A DNA stretch of 64,000 nucleotides from Hyphococcus lacteus (GTDB lineage Bacteria; Pseudomonadota; Alphaproteobacteria; Caulobacterales; Parvularculaceae). The notes below the pieces were generated by a model, which was given only the letters and a program-made list of their open reading frames with translations, searched no databases and was not told the DNA's origin. A program made the position numbers and the translations under genes. The stretch spans positions 372,001 to 436,000 of the forward strand of contig NZ_JBEHZE010000001.1 in assembly GCF_041058985.1 (NCBI RefSeq), given 5' to 3'. Below, in pieces: positions 44,935 through 54,361 of this stretch. Every line of letters begins with the position of its first letter. Position 1 is the stretch's first letter.

Positions 44935-46188
44935 TTACGCGTTCAGATATTCGCTGTGTGTCCGCGCAGCATGTCGGATCAAAAACTCCTGATCCATCAG
45001 TTGCATTTCATTGATTGCGCCAGAGCGAATTCCGGTAAAAGTGTCTTCCATCGTCGCAGTATCTTCGAGCCAAGCGTTTCGGTGAATTGCATTGACATGT
45101 AGCTGCGCCACCCGTTCGGCCGCGTTTCGCGCTGGTCGGAAATAATTGATCCCTTCCCAGAGGGTTCTCCCGTGATCCAATGGCCAGAACTGATGCGTGA
45201 AATAAGCCATACCAGGGTATCCACAACCAGATGCGAGGTGAATGATAAAATTCGGAAAAATATTCGGCAATTCGAATTGGAAATCGCTTCGCTCTGTCGG
45301 GTTAATGCCGGGTGGTAAAAAATCTCGGCGCGGACCATGATGCTCATCGCTGTGGAGCAAACCAGCAAACTTGGCTGTCGATTCTGCCGTTTCCATCCCT
45401 AGTCCGTAAATAGTTGAAGATGCATGCGGACCAATTAACTTGAACTCGCTATGTTCGATCCCTCGAAATCCGGGCAGAGAGCCTGCATGAATGGTGGGCA
45501 CGTGATAGCCCTCTGAAAAGGCATAAAGGGCCACCTTCCAATTACATTCTAGCACTGTCGAATAACGAAAAGCGGTCGTCGCTTCGTGATAAGGATAGCC
45601 AGCGAATAGGTTTCCGAAATCACCGAGATATTCATCAAGCGACTGTTCAGGTTCATCAGCAAAGTTAATATAGATGAAGCCTTGCCACGTATCACAAGAA
45701 ATTTCTTTTAGGCCCAAACAGGATTTATCCAACGATCCAAAATGATCTTCCAATGGCACTGAACGTAAAGCACCATCGGTCCCAAAAACCCAACCATGAA
45801 ACCGGCACGATAAAACATTAGCCCGGGCGTTGCCGAATGTTTCGAAATCATTTGTTGGAACAACTTTGTTCCCGCGGTGCGTACACACATTATGAAATGC
45901 ACGGACTTTCCCGTCTTTTCCGCGAACAATGAGTACAGATGCATCAGCAACCGCAAGTTCTTTTACTTTGTAATCACCCTTCTCCGGAATTTCCCAATTG
46001 GTCGCAACCTTTAGCCAACAACGCCCGAATATTTTTTCGCGTTCAAGATCATACACTGTTGGATCCTTGATCGCATCGATCGAAACAGGGTCAACACCTA
46101 ACTCGGATCGAATAGATTCGATTGATCGGTTTAAATGGCTGAATGCTTCAGATCCATCTCGACGCTTTCCTGCTTCACTTATACTCAT
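44935..46188 (-). CDS. Rieske ring-hydroxylating oxygenase alpha subunit 1
   Basis: 417 residues. The Rieske [2Fe-2S] site is C102-T-H104 and C128-R-F-H131. The mononuclear iron ligands are H229 and H234 (EGYHVPTIH) and probably D376 (LEDTATME). The residue bridging cluster and iron, Asp in most family members, is E226 here. Overall it belongs with aromatic or quaternary-amine hydroxylating oxygenases (benzoate/anthranilate/carnitine-type relatives); the substrate cannot be named. AGAGGAAG precedes the ATG. It lies between a SnoaL-like gene and the small protein copy 1, downstream of a TonB receptor, probably all one transcript. Confidence 0.9.
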   Translation of the reverse strand: MSISEAGKRRDGSEAFSHLNRSIESIRSELGVDPVSIDAIKDPTVYDLEREKIFGRCWLKVATNWEIPEKGDYKVKELAVADASVLIVRGKDGKVRAFHNVCTHRGNKVVPTNDFETFGNARANVLSCRFHGWVFGTDGALRSVPLEDHFGSLDKSCLGLKEISCDTWQGFIYINFADEPEQSLDEYLGDFGNLFAGYPYHEATTAFRYSTVLECNWKVALYAFSEGYHVPTIHAGSLPGFRGIEHSEFKLIGPHASSTIYGLGMETAESTAKFAGLLHSDEHHGPRRDFLPPGINPTERSDFQFELPNIFPNFIIHLASGCGYPGMAYFTHQFWPLDHGRTLWEGINYFRPARNAAERVAQLHVNAIHRNAWLEDTATMEDTFTGIRSGAINEMQLMDQEFLIRHAARTHSEYLNA

Positions 46189-46223
46189 GGCTTCCTCTTT
46201 TACGCTGAATTCGTTTTTTGACG

Positions 46224-46706
46224 TTATGCTTTTTCAAGGGCAGCGGGCTTTTCATGCCACCCTTCAGGGTAATGAGAAATTAAATCAGCGATCAACTCGA
46301 GCCGAGAAAATTTCCATTTATCGTTATCGGATTTAATTTCAGCTATGTAGCGCCCTCCGATCCAATAGGCTTTATCGCTAGCTGAAGTCGCAATTTCCCA
46401 CAGATAGAACTCTACCGTTCCGGCGGCAGAGTCAGCATCAAGCTCTACCTTCGGCGAAGCAAGGTAATGCAACGTCCAACTAAAACCGGTCTCTGCATTG
46501 CCGGCCACACCATCGGCTATTGACTGCGCACCCTTTAACTCTCCATACTGATCAATGATAAATACGGCGTCATCCGTAAAAAGGGGTAACAGTTCTGTCG
46601 CCGATGGTCCGGCATCAAAGGCCCTACCCAAATCGACAATTAGATCGTCGATCGAACGCAAAGCCTCTAGACGCCGAAGTCGGTTTTCCAAGGTTAGTTC
46701 AGACAC
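46224..46706 (-). CDS. SnoaL/NTF2-like protein 1 (beta-subunit-like)
   Basis: 160 residues from a GTG start. Predicted NTF2/SnoaL fold, as in beta subunits of aromatic-ring dioxygenases. It is paralogous to the gene at 60870-61382: both begin with LExRxRRxEA, then LIxxL, PLF, LKGxxxIAxG, the WxLHYxxSP segment and YLWE. Directly upstream of oxygenase alpha 1 (35 bases). It may be a true but diverged beta subunit; an independent SnoaL enzyme is also possible. Confidence 0.8.
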   Translation of the reverse strand: MSELTLENRLRRLEALRSIDDLIVDLGRAFDAGPSATELLPLFTDDAVFIIDQYGELKGAQSIADGVAGNAETGFSWTLHYLASPKVELDADSAAGTVEFYLWEIATSASDKAYWIGGRYIAEIKSDNDKWKFSRLELIADLISHYPEGWHEKPAALEKA

Positions 46707-46730
46707 CGCACACCATTTTCAGTTGTTACA

Positions 46731-46744
46731 TTCTCAGCTGAGAA
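46731..46744. promoter_or_regulatory. 14-bp perfect palindrome between TonB receptor and SnoaL 1
   Basis: TTCTCAGCTGAGAA reads identically on both strands. It lies in the 51-base gap between the receptor stop and the SnoaL-like GTG start, 25 bases upstream of that start. It has no loop or T-run, so an operator or a processing site is more likely than a terminator. Confidence 0.4.
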
Positions 46745-46757
46745 CAGCACTACCGCT

Positions 46758-49175
46758 TTAGTAAGAATATTTCGCAGTCAGATACCATTCGCGTGGTCGG
46801 CCATAGACGCCTTCAACCAAACCACCGAAATCATCCACGTAACCAGATCCGAGATAGACTTCTTTGGTCAGATTTTTCACACCAAATGATATTCCCCAGT
46901 CACTATCGTCAGCCTCGAAAGCGATTGACGCATTGAGCAAATGATATCCGTCCTGCACCAAGAGCGGCGTGTTAACGGCATCATTGAAAACCTCTGAACG
47001 ATATGACCAATCTACGCGCGGTCGGAAAGTACCAAACCCTGAAGCTTCGATATCATATGATGCGCTCGCACTGAGTGTCCATTTTGGTGCGTTTTGCAGT
47101 TTAGAATCGACGTCAACACCGGCGCTTAATGCACGAATATCAACACTTTTATATTTTGCATCAAGATAACCAATTCCGGCCTCGATGGACAATTCGCCAA
47201 CCGGACGGGACTGCATCTCAAGCTCAAAACCTCTGATTTGGGCCTTCGCGGCATTTTGAATAATCGGCGCAAAACCCAATGTCGGGTCGTTCACAGTAAT
47301 CTGAAGATTGTCGTAATCGTTTTGGAATATTGCTCCGTTCACACGCATACGACGGTCAAAAAGATCTGACTTAAAGCCAACTTCATAGGTTGTGCTTGTC
47401 TCTGGCGCAAAGGAGGGAATGAAAGCGAAAGGTGGGAAGACACGTTGTGTGAAACCGCCGCCTTTGAACCCTTGCGAATAGGAGACATAGGTCATGACCT
47501 CCGGGCTAAACCGATAAGAAAGACTAACCATCGGAGTCCATGCTTCGTCTTTGATGCTCGCTGTCTGTCCCAACGGGCCCATCAACGGATCGCCATCTTG
47601 CAGACCCGAACCATCTGGATTGAATGGTGAGCCGGTAAGGAAGCCAGCCTCGACAACATATTGGTTTGCGTTATCAAACGTTTTTTCATCCTGCGTCCAA
47701 CGCACACCAGCAGTAAGATTTAGGTCAGGTAGAATTTCAACCGTACTCTGACCGAAAAACGCTAAACTCTCACCATCCAACACGGCACCACTGAGAAAAA
47801 TAGAATCAACAATGTTGACGAGATCTTTGTGATTCCCGCTTTCGTTCGAATAATATCCGCCCAGCACCCAATTTATACGACCATCCATAAAGTCGCCCAA
47901 AAGCTGAACCTCTTGAGAGAACTGATCTTGCGTCCAATCGCTGTTTGTCTGAACAATACTCGCAGGGCTATGATCCGAATCGCGTGTCCAGAAACCCGTC
48001 ACCTGACGGTATGCCGTTATCGACTTGATCGACAACGCGTCAGTCGCTTGCCAATTTACGGTGCCTGAAACGCCCCAGATATTCACATCCGATCCAGAGC
48101 GATAAGGTTCTGGATTGCCATTGGTGAACGCGTCAGAAATAGCCGTGAACGTACCGCCGTGTTGATAGGGCGCGAGTGCCCATTGGCTATTGAAGCAACG
48201 CTGATCCGAAAGCCGTGCAGCATTTGATGTATCCGTACAAATGCCGGGTGCCCCGGAGAAAGCAGCGTTCCAAGCCTGCGCTGCCGGCGCATTTTCGTTA
48301 ATTGTCAATGCAACGACCGGGGCAGAATTTTCACGTGATCGCGATCCATCCGCAGAGATATCAATGGTAAGATCCGAAGTCGGCTCAAGGCGAAGCGCAA
48401 AACGCCCAGCAAGCTGATCCGTATCCCCTAAATCTGGTGCTTCAGCAAGGACACCTTCTACATGCCCATCACGTGTGTGATAGAACCCGGCAAGGCTGGC
48501 GTAAACACCTTCCGCAATCGGAAGATTAATCGAACCTTTAGCCTGAAAACGATCAAATCGGCCAGTTGTGAGCGCTAACGTACCCCCGAGATTTTCATCG
48601 GGTGTTTTCGACACCACACTTACAGCACCGCCAATAGTGTTGCGCCCAAAGAGTGTGCCCTGTGGGCCCCGCAGAATTTCAATCCGTTCGACATCAAGAA
48701 CATCGAGCACGTTGCCAACCCCGCGCGAAATATAAACACCGTCAAGGTAAAGACCGACGCCCGGATCAGCAGAAAGCTGATAGTCGTTTTGACCAATTCC
48801 GCGCACGTAAATTGCGGCGGTTGCATTGCTGGCTGAAACCGGGACCGAGCTATTGAACTTCACATTAGGGGTGAAGTCTCCAATCTCTGTCACAGTATCA
48901 ATGCCCCGGTCTTCAAGGCCCGTCGCTGTTACCGCAGACATCGAGATTGGCGTATCCTGTAAAGACTCTGCGCGGCGACGAGCCGTAACAGTAATAACCT
49001 CAATTCCGGCAGTTGATTGCGCGCCGGTAGCCTCATCTTGCGCCACCGCGCTAGAAACCGGCATCATAGCCCCAGAAAAGCACGCACTAAGCAATAGCCC
49101 GCCGCGCAAATGCCGCAATCCGGCACCAAAGCGGGACGATAGTAGGTTTTTGGTTTTATTTCCCTCAGTAGTCAT
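46758..49175 (-). CDS. TonB-dependent receptor of the aromatic-catabolism island
   Basis: About 805 residues. Signal sequence with a long basic lead (hydrophobic ~25-45, cleavage near SSAVAQ), TonB region EVITVTARRR, plug with YVRGIGQNDYQLSADPGVGLYLDGVYISRG and EILRGPQGTLFGRNTIGGAV, barrel ending in WYLTAKYSY (terminal Tyr rather than Phe). This plug type is common among sphingomonad-like receptors for aromatics and other non-siderophore substrates. It is 51 bases upstream of the SnoaL1/oxygenase 1/small protein genes on the same strand, so it probably imports their substrate. ATG 49175 preferred; GTG 49199 also possible. Confidence 0.92.
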   Translation of the reverse strand: MTTEGNKTKNLLSSRFGAGLRHLRGGLLLSACFSGAMMPVSSAVAQDEATGAQSTAGIEVITVTARRRAESLQDTPISMSAVTATGLEDRGIDTVTEIGDFTPNVKFNSSVPVSASNATAAIYVRGIGQNDYQLSADPGVGLYLDGVYISRGVGNVLDVLDVERIEILRGPQGTLFGRNTIGGAVSVVSKTPDENLGGTLALTTGRFDRFQAKGSINLPIAEGVYASLAGFYHTRDGHVEGVLAEAPDLGDTDQLAGRFALRLEPTSDLTIDISADGSRSRENSAPVVALTINENAPAAQAWNAAFSGAPGICTDTSNAARLSDQRCFNSQWALAPYQHGGTFTAISDAFTNGNPEPYRSGSDVNIWGVSGTVNWQATDALSIKSITAYRQVTGFWTRDSDHSPASIVQTNSDWTQDQFSQEVQLLGDFMDGRINWVLGGYYSNESGNHKDLVNIVDSIFLSGAVLDGESLAFFGQSTVEILPDLNLTAGVRWTQDEKTFDNANQYVVEAGFLTGSPFNPDGSGLQDGDPLMGPLGQTASIKDEAWTPMVSLSYRFSPEVMTYVSYSQGFKGGGFTQRVFPPFAFIPSFAPETSTTYEVGFKSDLFDRRMRVNGAIFQNDYDNLQITVNDPTLGFAPIIQNAAKAQIRGFELEMQSRPVGELSIEAGIGYLDAKYKSVDIRALSAGVDVDSKLQNAPKWTLSASASYDIEASGFGTFRPRVDWSYRSEVFNDAVNTPLLVQDGYHLLNASIAFEADDSDWGISFGVKNLTKEVYLGSGYVDDFGGLVEGVYGRPREWYLTAKYSY

Positions 49176-49469
49176 CGTTTTCTCTATCCTTCCAAACACC
49201 CATTTCCAATTGACGTGCTTCCTTCCCCAGAAGCGGAACTGTCAGTAGGACGATCTGTTCGGGTGCAAAGAGCCCGCCCCTTCTGTACGAGGTTTAATAT
49301 CTTTCTAATCTAAGAAATCCAGCTAGCCCCACAGTGCTGCATGAAGCATCACAGCGCGATTCAATAAGCTTCCATCGAAGCGATATCCGAAAAGTAGCGC
49401 ACGGTGGCCTTCTACATCACATTTGGAGTAATGGCGCTTGAAACGGTTTTCAGACGATCACAGCAGTAT

Positions 49470-50507
49470 TTAGCTGGCGCAATTTCGTCCAATTTTTTTG
49501 AGTGTTTCCGACGGGCGCTCACCGAAACGCTCGTGATAGTCCCGCGCAAATTTTGACAGATGGGTAAAGCCACACCCAAGCGCCACATCAGTGACCGTTA
49601 CACCTAGGTCTGCACCGTTCAGCAATTGACGATGCGCGAGAAGCAAGCGGCGGTTTTTTAGGTAGTTCATCGGTGTTGTATCGCGAAAACGTCTGAAACC
49701 AGCATGCAGTGACCGCGCCGACACTCCGGATACAGAAACCATCTCGTCCATAGAAATCGGATCGCTAATTCGTTGATTGATGAACGCCTCAACACGCCGA
49801 ACATAATATGGTGCCGCGACTGATTTCGGAGCATCAAAAAGATCACTGTGATTATGCGGTACAGCCGCCAGCAAGAGACGTTGTAATGTTTCCTCAACCC
49901 CTTTTGATGCGCGGGAATGCTCGAATGCCGATGAGCCACTATCCAAATCATCACAAATGGTGCGTACAAGCCTAGCAAAAGCAACAGACCGCCCCTCAAA
50001 CCGTACCGGCTTTGGCGAGAAATGGAGCTCGTTCGGCTTGAACCCCAGCTCCTGCATTAGCACCGATTCGAGACCTTCCTTAGACATTTTTACGGTGAAA
50101 TGTTTGTATCCTTCACAAAACACCTGACGAACCTTTTCCTCAGGGTCGAGCACACACATCTCACCAGGGCGCAGCGCAAACGCTGTATCACCTTGCGTAA
50201 TTTCCGCTACGCCACTCAGCGCTATTTGCACTAAATATAACGCATCCATTGGCGGTATACTGACGACCACACGGCCATAAGGGTTGCCGTAGTCGGTTGC
50301 GTTAAAGGTTACTGAATTTAGAGACGCCTGATGATGACGAAATTCAATGGGCGGGCATCCGCCCGTAATTTGAAGCTCGTGAGGGCAAAACATCTGGCAC
50401 ATATGATCGTGCACTTCGTCTATATCCTGACTAACCATTCGCGCCATATGCGAAAGTGGCAGCCCCGTTCCATCCCAATATTGATGATTTTGAGTCTGCA
50501 TTAACAT
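49470..50507 (-). CDS. AraC/XylS-family transcriptional regulator
   Basis: 345 residues. N-terminal AraC-binding-like sensory domain (~20-220, with an ALRPGEMCVLDPEEKVRQ cupin-like segment) and two C-terminal helix-turn-helix motifs (~240-335; SMDEMVSVSGVSARSLHAGFRRF and VTVTDVALGCGFTHLSKFARDYHERFGERPSET). The layout resembles activators of aromatic degradation such as XylS, BenR and AntR. AAGGGA precedes the ATG. It lies 29 bases after the racemase-like gene on the same strand and between oxygenase modules 1 and 2, so it is the best candidate activator for both. Confidence 0.9.
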   Translation of the reverse strand: MLMQTQNHQYWDGTGLPLSHMARMVSQDIDEVHDHMCQMFCPHELQITGGCPPIEFRHHQASLNSVTFNATDYGNPYGRVVVSIPPMDALYLVQIALSGVAEITQGDTAFALRPGEMCVLDPEEKVRQVFCEGYKHFTVKMSKEGLESVLMQELGFKPNELHFSPKPVRFEGRSVAFARLVRTICDDLDSGSSAFEHSRASKGVEETLQRLLLAAVPHNHSDLFDAPKSVAAPYYVRRVEAFINQRISDPISMDEMVSVSGVSARSLHAGFRRFRDTTPMNYLKNRRLLLAHRQLLNGADLGVTVTDVALGCGFTHLSKFARDYHERFGERPSETLKKIGRNCAS

Positions 50508-50536
50508 TGGTTTTTCCCTTCAGTTCTCCGCCTCCA

Positions 50537-51286
50537 TTATGCCCTTGAGAAGACGTCATCAATTATATTATCTGGCGGTACAAAACTCCGCTTACTGTGC
50601 GTAGCACCGAGGTTGATCAGCATCGTACACGTTGCAAAACCCACCAGACCCGGATTCAGCACAGGTACCGATAGTCGCTCGGACAAGTAGGCATGCGACT
50701 GGTGCATGGTAGTTGAGCCGAGGACCAGAACGTCTGCACCATCCTCTTTCAATGCCGTCTGCGCCGCATCTAACAAGAGTGGGAATACGCTGTCTTCTTT
50801 ACCCGCTAATAGTTCGGCGGTGTCTGGTCTAACGTCAATTGACTTTATCGATGCCACTCTGTCCGCCAATCCCTGCTCGCGGAGAACCTTGTCGTATAAC
50901 CACAGCCATCTATCCCACATACTCAGTATAGAAAATTTCTTTCCTAACTGACATGCTAAATGATATGAAGCTTGCGCAGTTCCGACCACAGGAATGGAGA
51001 GCCGCGAGCGTAACGCAGTCACCCCAGAATCGCTCATAGAGTTGACACAAACGGCGTCATACCCCTCTTCTTCGGCACGTGCGCCAGCTTCGAGACAATA
51101 GGCATCAGCGATCACACCCTCATAAATGGAATCAAGCGTCCCACCGCCTTTAGCCGCGCAAACAAAATCGACTTGTGTATCAGAGGGAATGATAGTGTCT
51201 GGTATCTGACTTGCGAACGCCGCAAGCGCAGCATCCGGCACCGGTACAGGGATGATCATTTTTATCTTACGGCCCACTCTAGTCAC
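50537..51286 (-). CDS. Asp/Glu/hydantoin racemase-family protein without catalytic Cys
   Basis: 249 residues with the two-domain racemase fold (IIPVPVPD at the N-terminus, then TLDSIYEG). Members use two cysteines, one per domain. Aligning GYDAVCVNSMSDSG with the usual YDAxxIACFDDPG makes the first S83, and VLGSTTM against the usual LGCAGM makes the second S191, so both are Ser. C80 is three residues away and could in theory substitute. It is therefore probably not a normal racemase: possibly a hydrolase/isomerase variant or a ligand-binding protein. GTG at 51286 or ATG at 51259 as start. It precedes the AraC gene, as an operon. Confidence 0.78.
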   Translation of the reverse strand: MTRVGRKIKMIIPVPVPDAALAAFASQIPDTIIPSDTQVDFVCAAKGGGTLDSIYEGVIADAYCLEAGARAEEEGYDAVCVNSMSDSGVTALRSRLSIPVVGTAQASYHLACQLGKKFSILSMWDRWLWLYDKVLREQGLADRVASIKSIDVRPDTAELLAGKEDSVFPLLLDAAQTALKEDGADVLVLGSTTMHQSHAYLSERLSVPVLNPGLVGFATCTMLINLGATHSKRSFVPPDNIIDDVFSRA

Positions 51287-51506
51287 CCCTTTTTGAAATG
51301 GTTACTCAGAAAACAACCGGTCATCACGCCGCGACAACCACGGTGCTTCGCAAAAATTGCGCACTACACCACCGATTGTCCAATACCCAAACGCAAAACC
51401 ACTAGACCCGCAGGGTATCACGCTACTTCATACGCGCCCTCCAAAGAGCATTTCAGTGCTTTCTGCAAGAAAAGCCGGATATAGCGCTGAGGGGTCATGT
51501 CTTGCA

Positions 51507-51526
51507 CCAACCGGATAGCTGGTTGG
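51507..51526. promoter_or_regulatory. Inverted repeat upstream of oxygenase module 2
   Basis: CCAACC (51507-51512) and GGTTGG (51521-51526), 8-base spacer, 48 bases before the GTG of the small protein copy 2 and within the divergent region shared with the racemase gene (51287-51573). Possible operator or leader hairpin; no T-run. Confidence 0.35.
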
Positions 51527-51573
51527 CCATCTACCTTTCATCCTCCGCATAAATAGAAATGGAGCGGAACATC

Positions 51574-51930
51574 GTGACAGCTGAGCTTCCCGAGGGTTTT
51601 GAAGACCTAATGCCATTTATCGATTGGGCCCGCCCAACAGAGTTGGGCCGCAACGAAAAACGTTGGTCGGTGACTTTGGATGAAAGCCAAAAGTTCTATG
51701 ATGCAATGCTGGCTCGCGGACCAGCCGCCCTCGAATACTTAAATCAATTTTCTCTTGAAAACATTTCGGGTGCTGATCGCGCATTGCTTGATATGTGTTT
51801 GGCTTTAGCAGAAGCGGCAGCAACAATAGAAATGTACGAAGACCCGCAACCCAAATATGTCTTTCCAATTCAGCGTTTTGTTCCGGTGCATGATAAATGG
51901 CCGCTAACCGGTAATAGAGGTGAAAAATGA
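51574..51930 (+). CDS. Small oxygenase-associated protein, copy 2
   Basis: 118 residues, same unnamed family as 44566-44922 and 61382-61756. Visible are LPEGFEDL at the N-terminus, DWARP, RNEKRW, KFYDAML, ALAEAAATIEMY and QRFVPVH near the C-terminus, lined up with the other copies. GTG at 51574 is preferred: GGAG precedes it, and it starts the protein where copy 1 starts. An ATG at 51559 would add five residues. The stop overlaps the ATG of oxygenase alpha 2 (ATGA), and the small gene comes first here, whereas in modules 1 and 3 it follows the oxygenase. Confidence 0.8.
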   Translation: MTAELPEGFEDLMPFIDWARPTELGRNEKRWSVTLDESQKFYDAMLARGPAALEYLNQFSLENISGADRALLDMCLALAEAAATIEMYEDPQPKYVFPIQRFVPVHDKWPLTGNRGEK

Positions 51931-53138
51931 GCGATTCCCCACGCCGCTTCATGAAACAATACCCTGAAGAGAGCCAAGAGCCGGTACCAATTGAGCGCTA
52001 TACTTCAAAGGATTATTTCGAGCGCGAACGCGAAGCGGTGTTCCGTCGTAAATGGCTAAATGTTGGCAACACGCTGCAAGTCCGAAAACCGGGTGACTAT
52101 TTCGTTGTCGATCTTGAAATTTTGGATACATCCCTTCTTATTATTCACGGTAAAGACGGAAAAATTCGCGCCTTTCACAATATGTGTTCCCATCGTGGTG
52201 CCCCAGTTGCCTGGGATAAACAGGGAAGTTGTAAAGGGTATCTAGCGTGCCGGTTTCATGGATGGGTCTATGACCTGACAGGAAAATTAGTTCAGGTCTC
52301 TGATGCTGAGAACTTTCCCTCCGTAAAGGCAGAAGAAAACGGATTAACCGAAGTTCATTGCGATGTCTGGAAGAATTTCATCTTCATCAACATGGCCCAG
52401 ACACCTGAAGAGACGTTAGCCGAACACCTTGCTCCGATATCTGATGATATTGGTCGATTTGATTTTAACGGGTTCACCCCTGCCTTTTCCTATCGCATAG
52501 ATGAAAATGTCAATTGGAAAACCTTGCAAGAGGCTCAATTGGAAGGCTGGCATCTACCATATCTCCACGAGAAAACGCTGGCGCGCGCCGTCAAAATTGA
52601 TGGTCGCCAATATCGTCATGCCGGAATTGAGCTTCATGGCCTGCATGGTGTTTTAGGCTCTCCGCCGCCCGAGTCGCATGAACTTCCGCCAACTGCTGCA
52701 CTCGCCAGCCAATTTGGTACGGGAACAATGCAAGCGTTTGGGACCAAGGCTGAAAACAACGACGACAGCTATAACTTTCGAGGTTCATTCGATTTCTGGC
52801 ACATCTTTCCTAACTTTTTTGTCGGCCTACTGGATGGTCTATATTTTACATTCAACATTTGGCCCGTCGCTGTTGATCGCAGCATTTGGGAGATCAATGG
52901 TTACTATCCTCCAGTAAAAACCGCAGGTGAGCTATTCGCGCTCGAATATTCAAAAGTAAGCCTGCGCGATCCGATGATGGAAGATTGCTACACACATGAA
53001 TTGATTAGTTCACGGCTTAAATCGGGCGCAAAAAAACACATCCATTTTCAAGACGAAGAAATTCTCGCCCGCCATTTGGGCAGTGGTGTTGATCAATGCA
53101 TTAAAAAATACGATTCAAATCATCCGAGGTTGGCTTGA
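51927..53138 (+). CDS. Rieske ring-hydroxylating oxygenase alpha subunit 2
   Basis: 403 residues. The Rieske site is C87-S-H89 and C108-R-F-H111. The iron ligands are H209 and H214 (EGWHLPYLH) and probably D353 (MMEDCYTHE). The bridging residue is E206. It is more distant from oxygenases 1 and 3 than they are from each other; no beta-like gene is next to it. Translationally coupled on both sides: ATGA overlap with the small protein and TTGA overlap with the ferredoxin reductase. This is the only one of the three with the reductase in its operon. Confidence 0.9.
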   Translation: MSDSPRRFMKQYPEESQEPVPIERYTSKDYFEREREAVFRRKWLNVGNTLQVRKPGDYFVVDLEILDTSLLIIHGKDGKIRAFHNMCSHRGAPVAWDKQGSCKGYLACRFHGWVYDLTGKLVQVSDAENFPSVKAEENGLTEVHCDVWKNFIFINMAQTPEETLAEHLAPISDDIGRFDFNGFTPAFSYRIDENVNWKTLQEAQLEGWHLPYLHEKTLARAVKIDGRQYRHAGIELHGLHGVLGSPPPESHELPPTAALASQFGTGTMQAFGTKAENNDDSYNFRGSFDFWHIFPNFFVGLLDGLYFTFNIWPVAVDRSIWEINGYYPPVKTAGELFALEYSKVSLRDPMMEDCYTHELISSRLKSGAKKHIHFQDEEILARHLGSGVDQCIKKYDSNHPRLA

Positions 53139-54361
53139 CCATCAGCAATCATTATGACGTCGTAATCATTGGTGCTGGCCATGCTGGTGCCGCTATGGCT
53201 ATTTCTCTTCGGCAGAGAGATTTCGCCGGCTCCATCTTATTGGTTGGAGACGAATTAAGCCTGCCCTATGAGCGTCCGCCACTCTCAAAGGACTATTTGC
53301 TTGGCAACCTAGAGACAGCTAAGCTACTCATCCGTCCCGAAGCATATTGGCATGAAAATTCAGTAGACCTTGAATTAGGATCGCCCGTCGCTGCGCTTAA
53401 TCACAAAGATTCCGAAATTACTTTCTCTGATGGTCGGCGCATTGGTTTTAATTGGTGCGTTTTGGCGACTGGTGGACGCGCGCGCTACCTTAACAGTCCT
53501 GGTGCCAATCTTACCGGTATTCATTGCCTACGAAATATCGACGATGTAGAGCGCATTCGCACTGAGCTTGCCTTGGTCGAAGATGTTGCGGTTGTCGGCG
53601 CAGGTTTTATAGGTCTTGAATTCGCCGCCGTAGCTCGCACCCTCGGCAAAAATGTAACCGTGATCGAAGCTCAAGAACGCGTGCTTGCGCGGGTCACCTC
53701 CCCTACCATTTCTGAATTCATCGAATCTCAACATCGCGATGAAGGCGTGCAGTTCTATCTTAAACATGGGGTCACCGCCTTTGAAGGCGACGGCAACGTT
53801 TCATCTGTTCTTCTGGAAGACGGCACGAAAATACCTGCGCAACTTGTTGTGTGTGGCATTGGTATTGACGCTGAAACTACGCTTGCCGAAGGCGCTGGTT
53901 TAGAATGTGATCACGGCGTTGTTGTTGATGAAAGCTTCCGTAGCTCTGCCCCGAATGTTCTGGCGATCGGTGATTGCTCACGCCACCCCAATATTTTTGC
54001 TGGCGGCCCATGGCGCTTAGAGTCAGTCCAACACGCACAGGATTCGGCGGCCGTCGCAGCGGAATTAATTCTCGGGGAATCAATTCCCTACTCACAAGTC
54101 CCCACATTCTGGTCAGATCAATACAATATCCGCTTACAATCAGCAGGGTTGTTAGGGGTCGAGTATGACACGGTCATCCGTGGGCGAATTGAAGATAAAA
54201 AGTTTTCAGTTATATACACCCGTGACAATCGCGTCGTTGCGATAGATTGCGTTAACTCTCCGCGCGATTTCATGGCCGCTAGAAAACTGATCCAACAGGG
54301 GGCGCAACCTGATCCAATTCAGTTAGCCGATATCGCGGTTCCGCTCAGATCCCTTGTTTGA
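53135..54361 (+). CDS. FAD-dependent ferredoxin reductase of the oxygenase systems
   Basis: 408 residues of the putidaredoxin-reductase/ring-hydroxylating reductase type: NADH to FAD to ferredoxin. FAD loop IIGAGHAGAA at residues 11-20, LPYERPPLSKDYL after it, a second Rossmann loop VVGAGFIGLEFAA at ~146-158, and APNVLAIGDCSRHPN binding FAD. No ferredoxin domain is fused. TTG start overlapping the oxygenase 2 stop (TTGA). It is the only reductase in the island, so it probably serves the Rieske ferredoxin at 60557-60862. The 3' end overlaps the convergent catR gene by 39 bases. Confidence 0.9.
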   Translation: MTISNHYDVVIIGAGHAGAAMAISLRQRDFAGSILLVGDELSLPYERPPLSKDYLLGNLETAKLLIRPEAYWHENSVDLELGSPVAALNHKDSEITFSDGRRIGFNWCVLATGGRARYLNSPGANLTGIHCLRNIDDVERIRTELALVEDVAVVGAGFIGLEFAAVARTLGKNVTVIEAQERVLARVTSPTISEFIESQHRDEGVQFYLKHGVTAFEGDGNVSSVLLEDGTKIPAQLVVCGIGIDAETTLAEGAGLECDHGVVVDESFRSSAPNVLAIGDCSRHPNIFAGGPWRLESVQHAQDSAAVAAELILGESIPYSQVPTFWSDQYNIRLQSAGLLGVEYDTVIRGRIEDKKFSVIYTRDNRVVAIDCVNSPRDFMAARKLIQQGAQPDPIQLADIAVPLRSLV

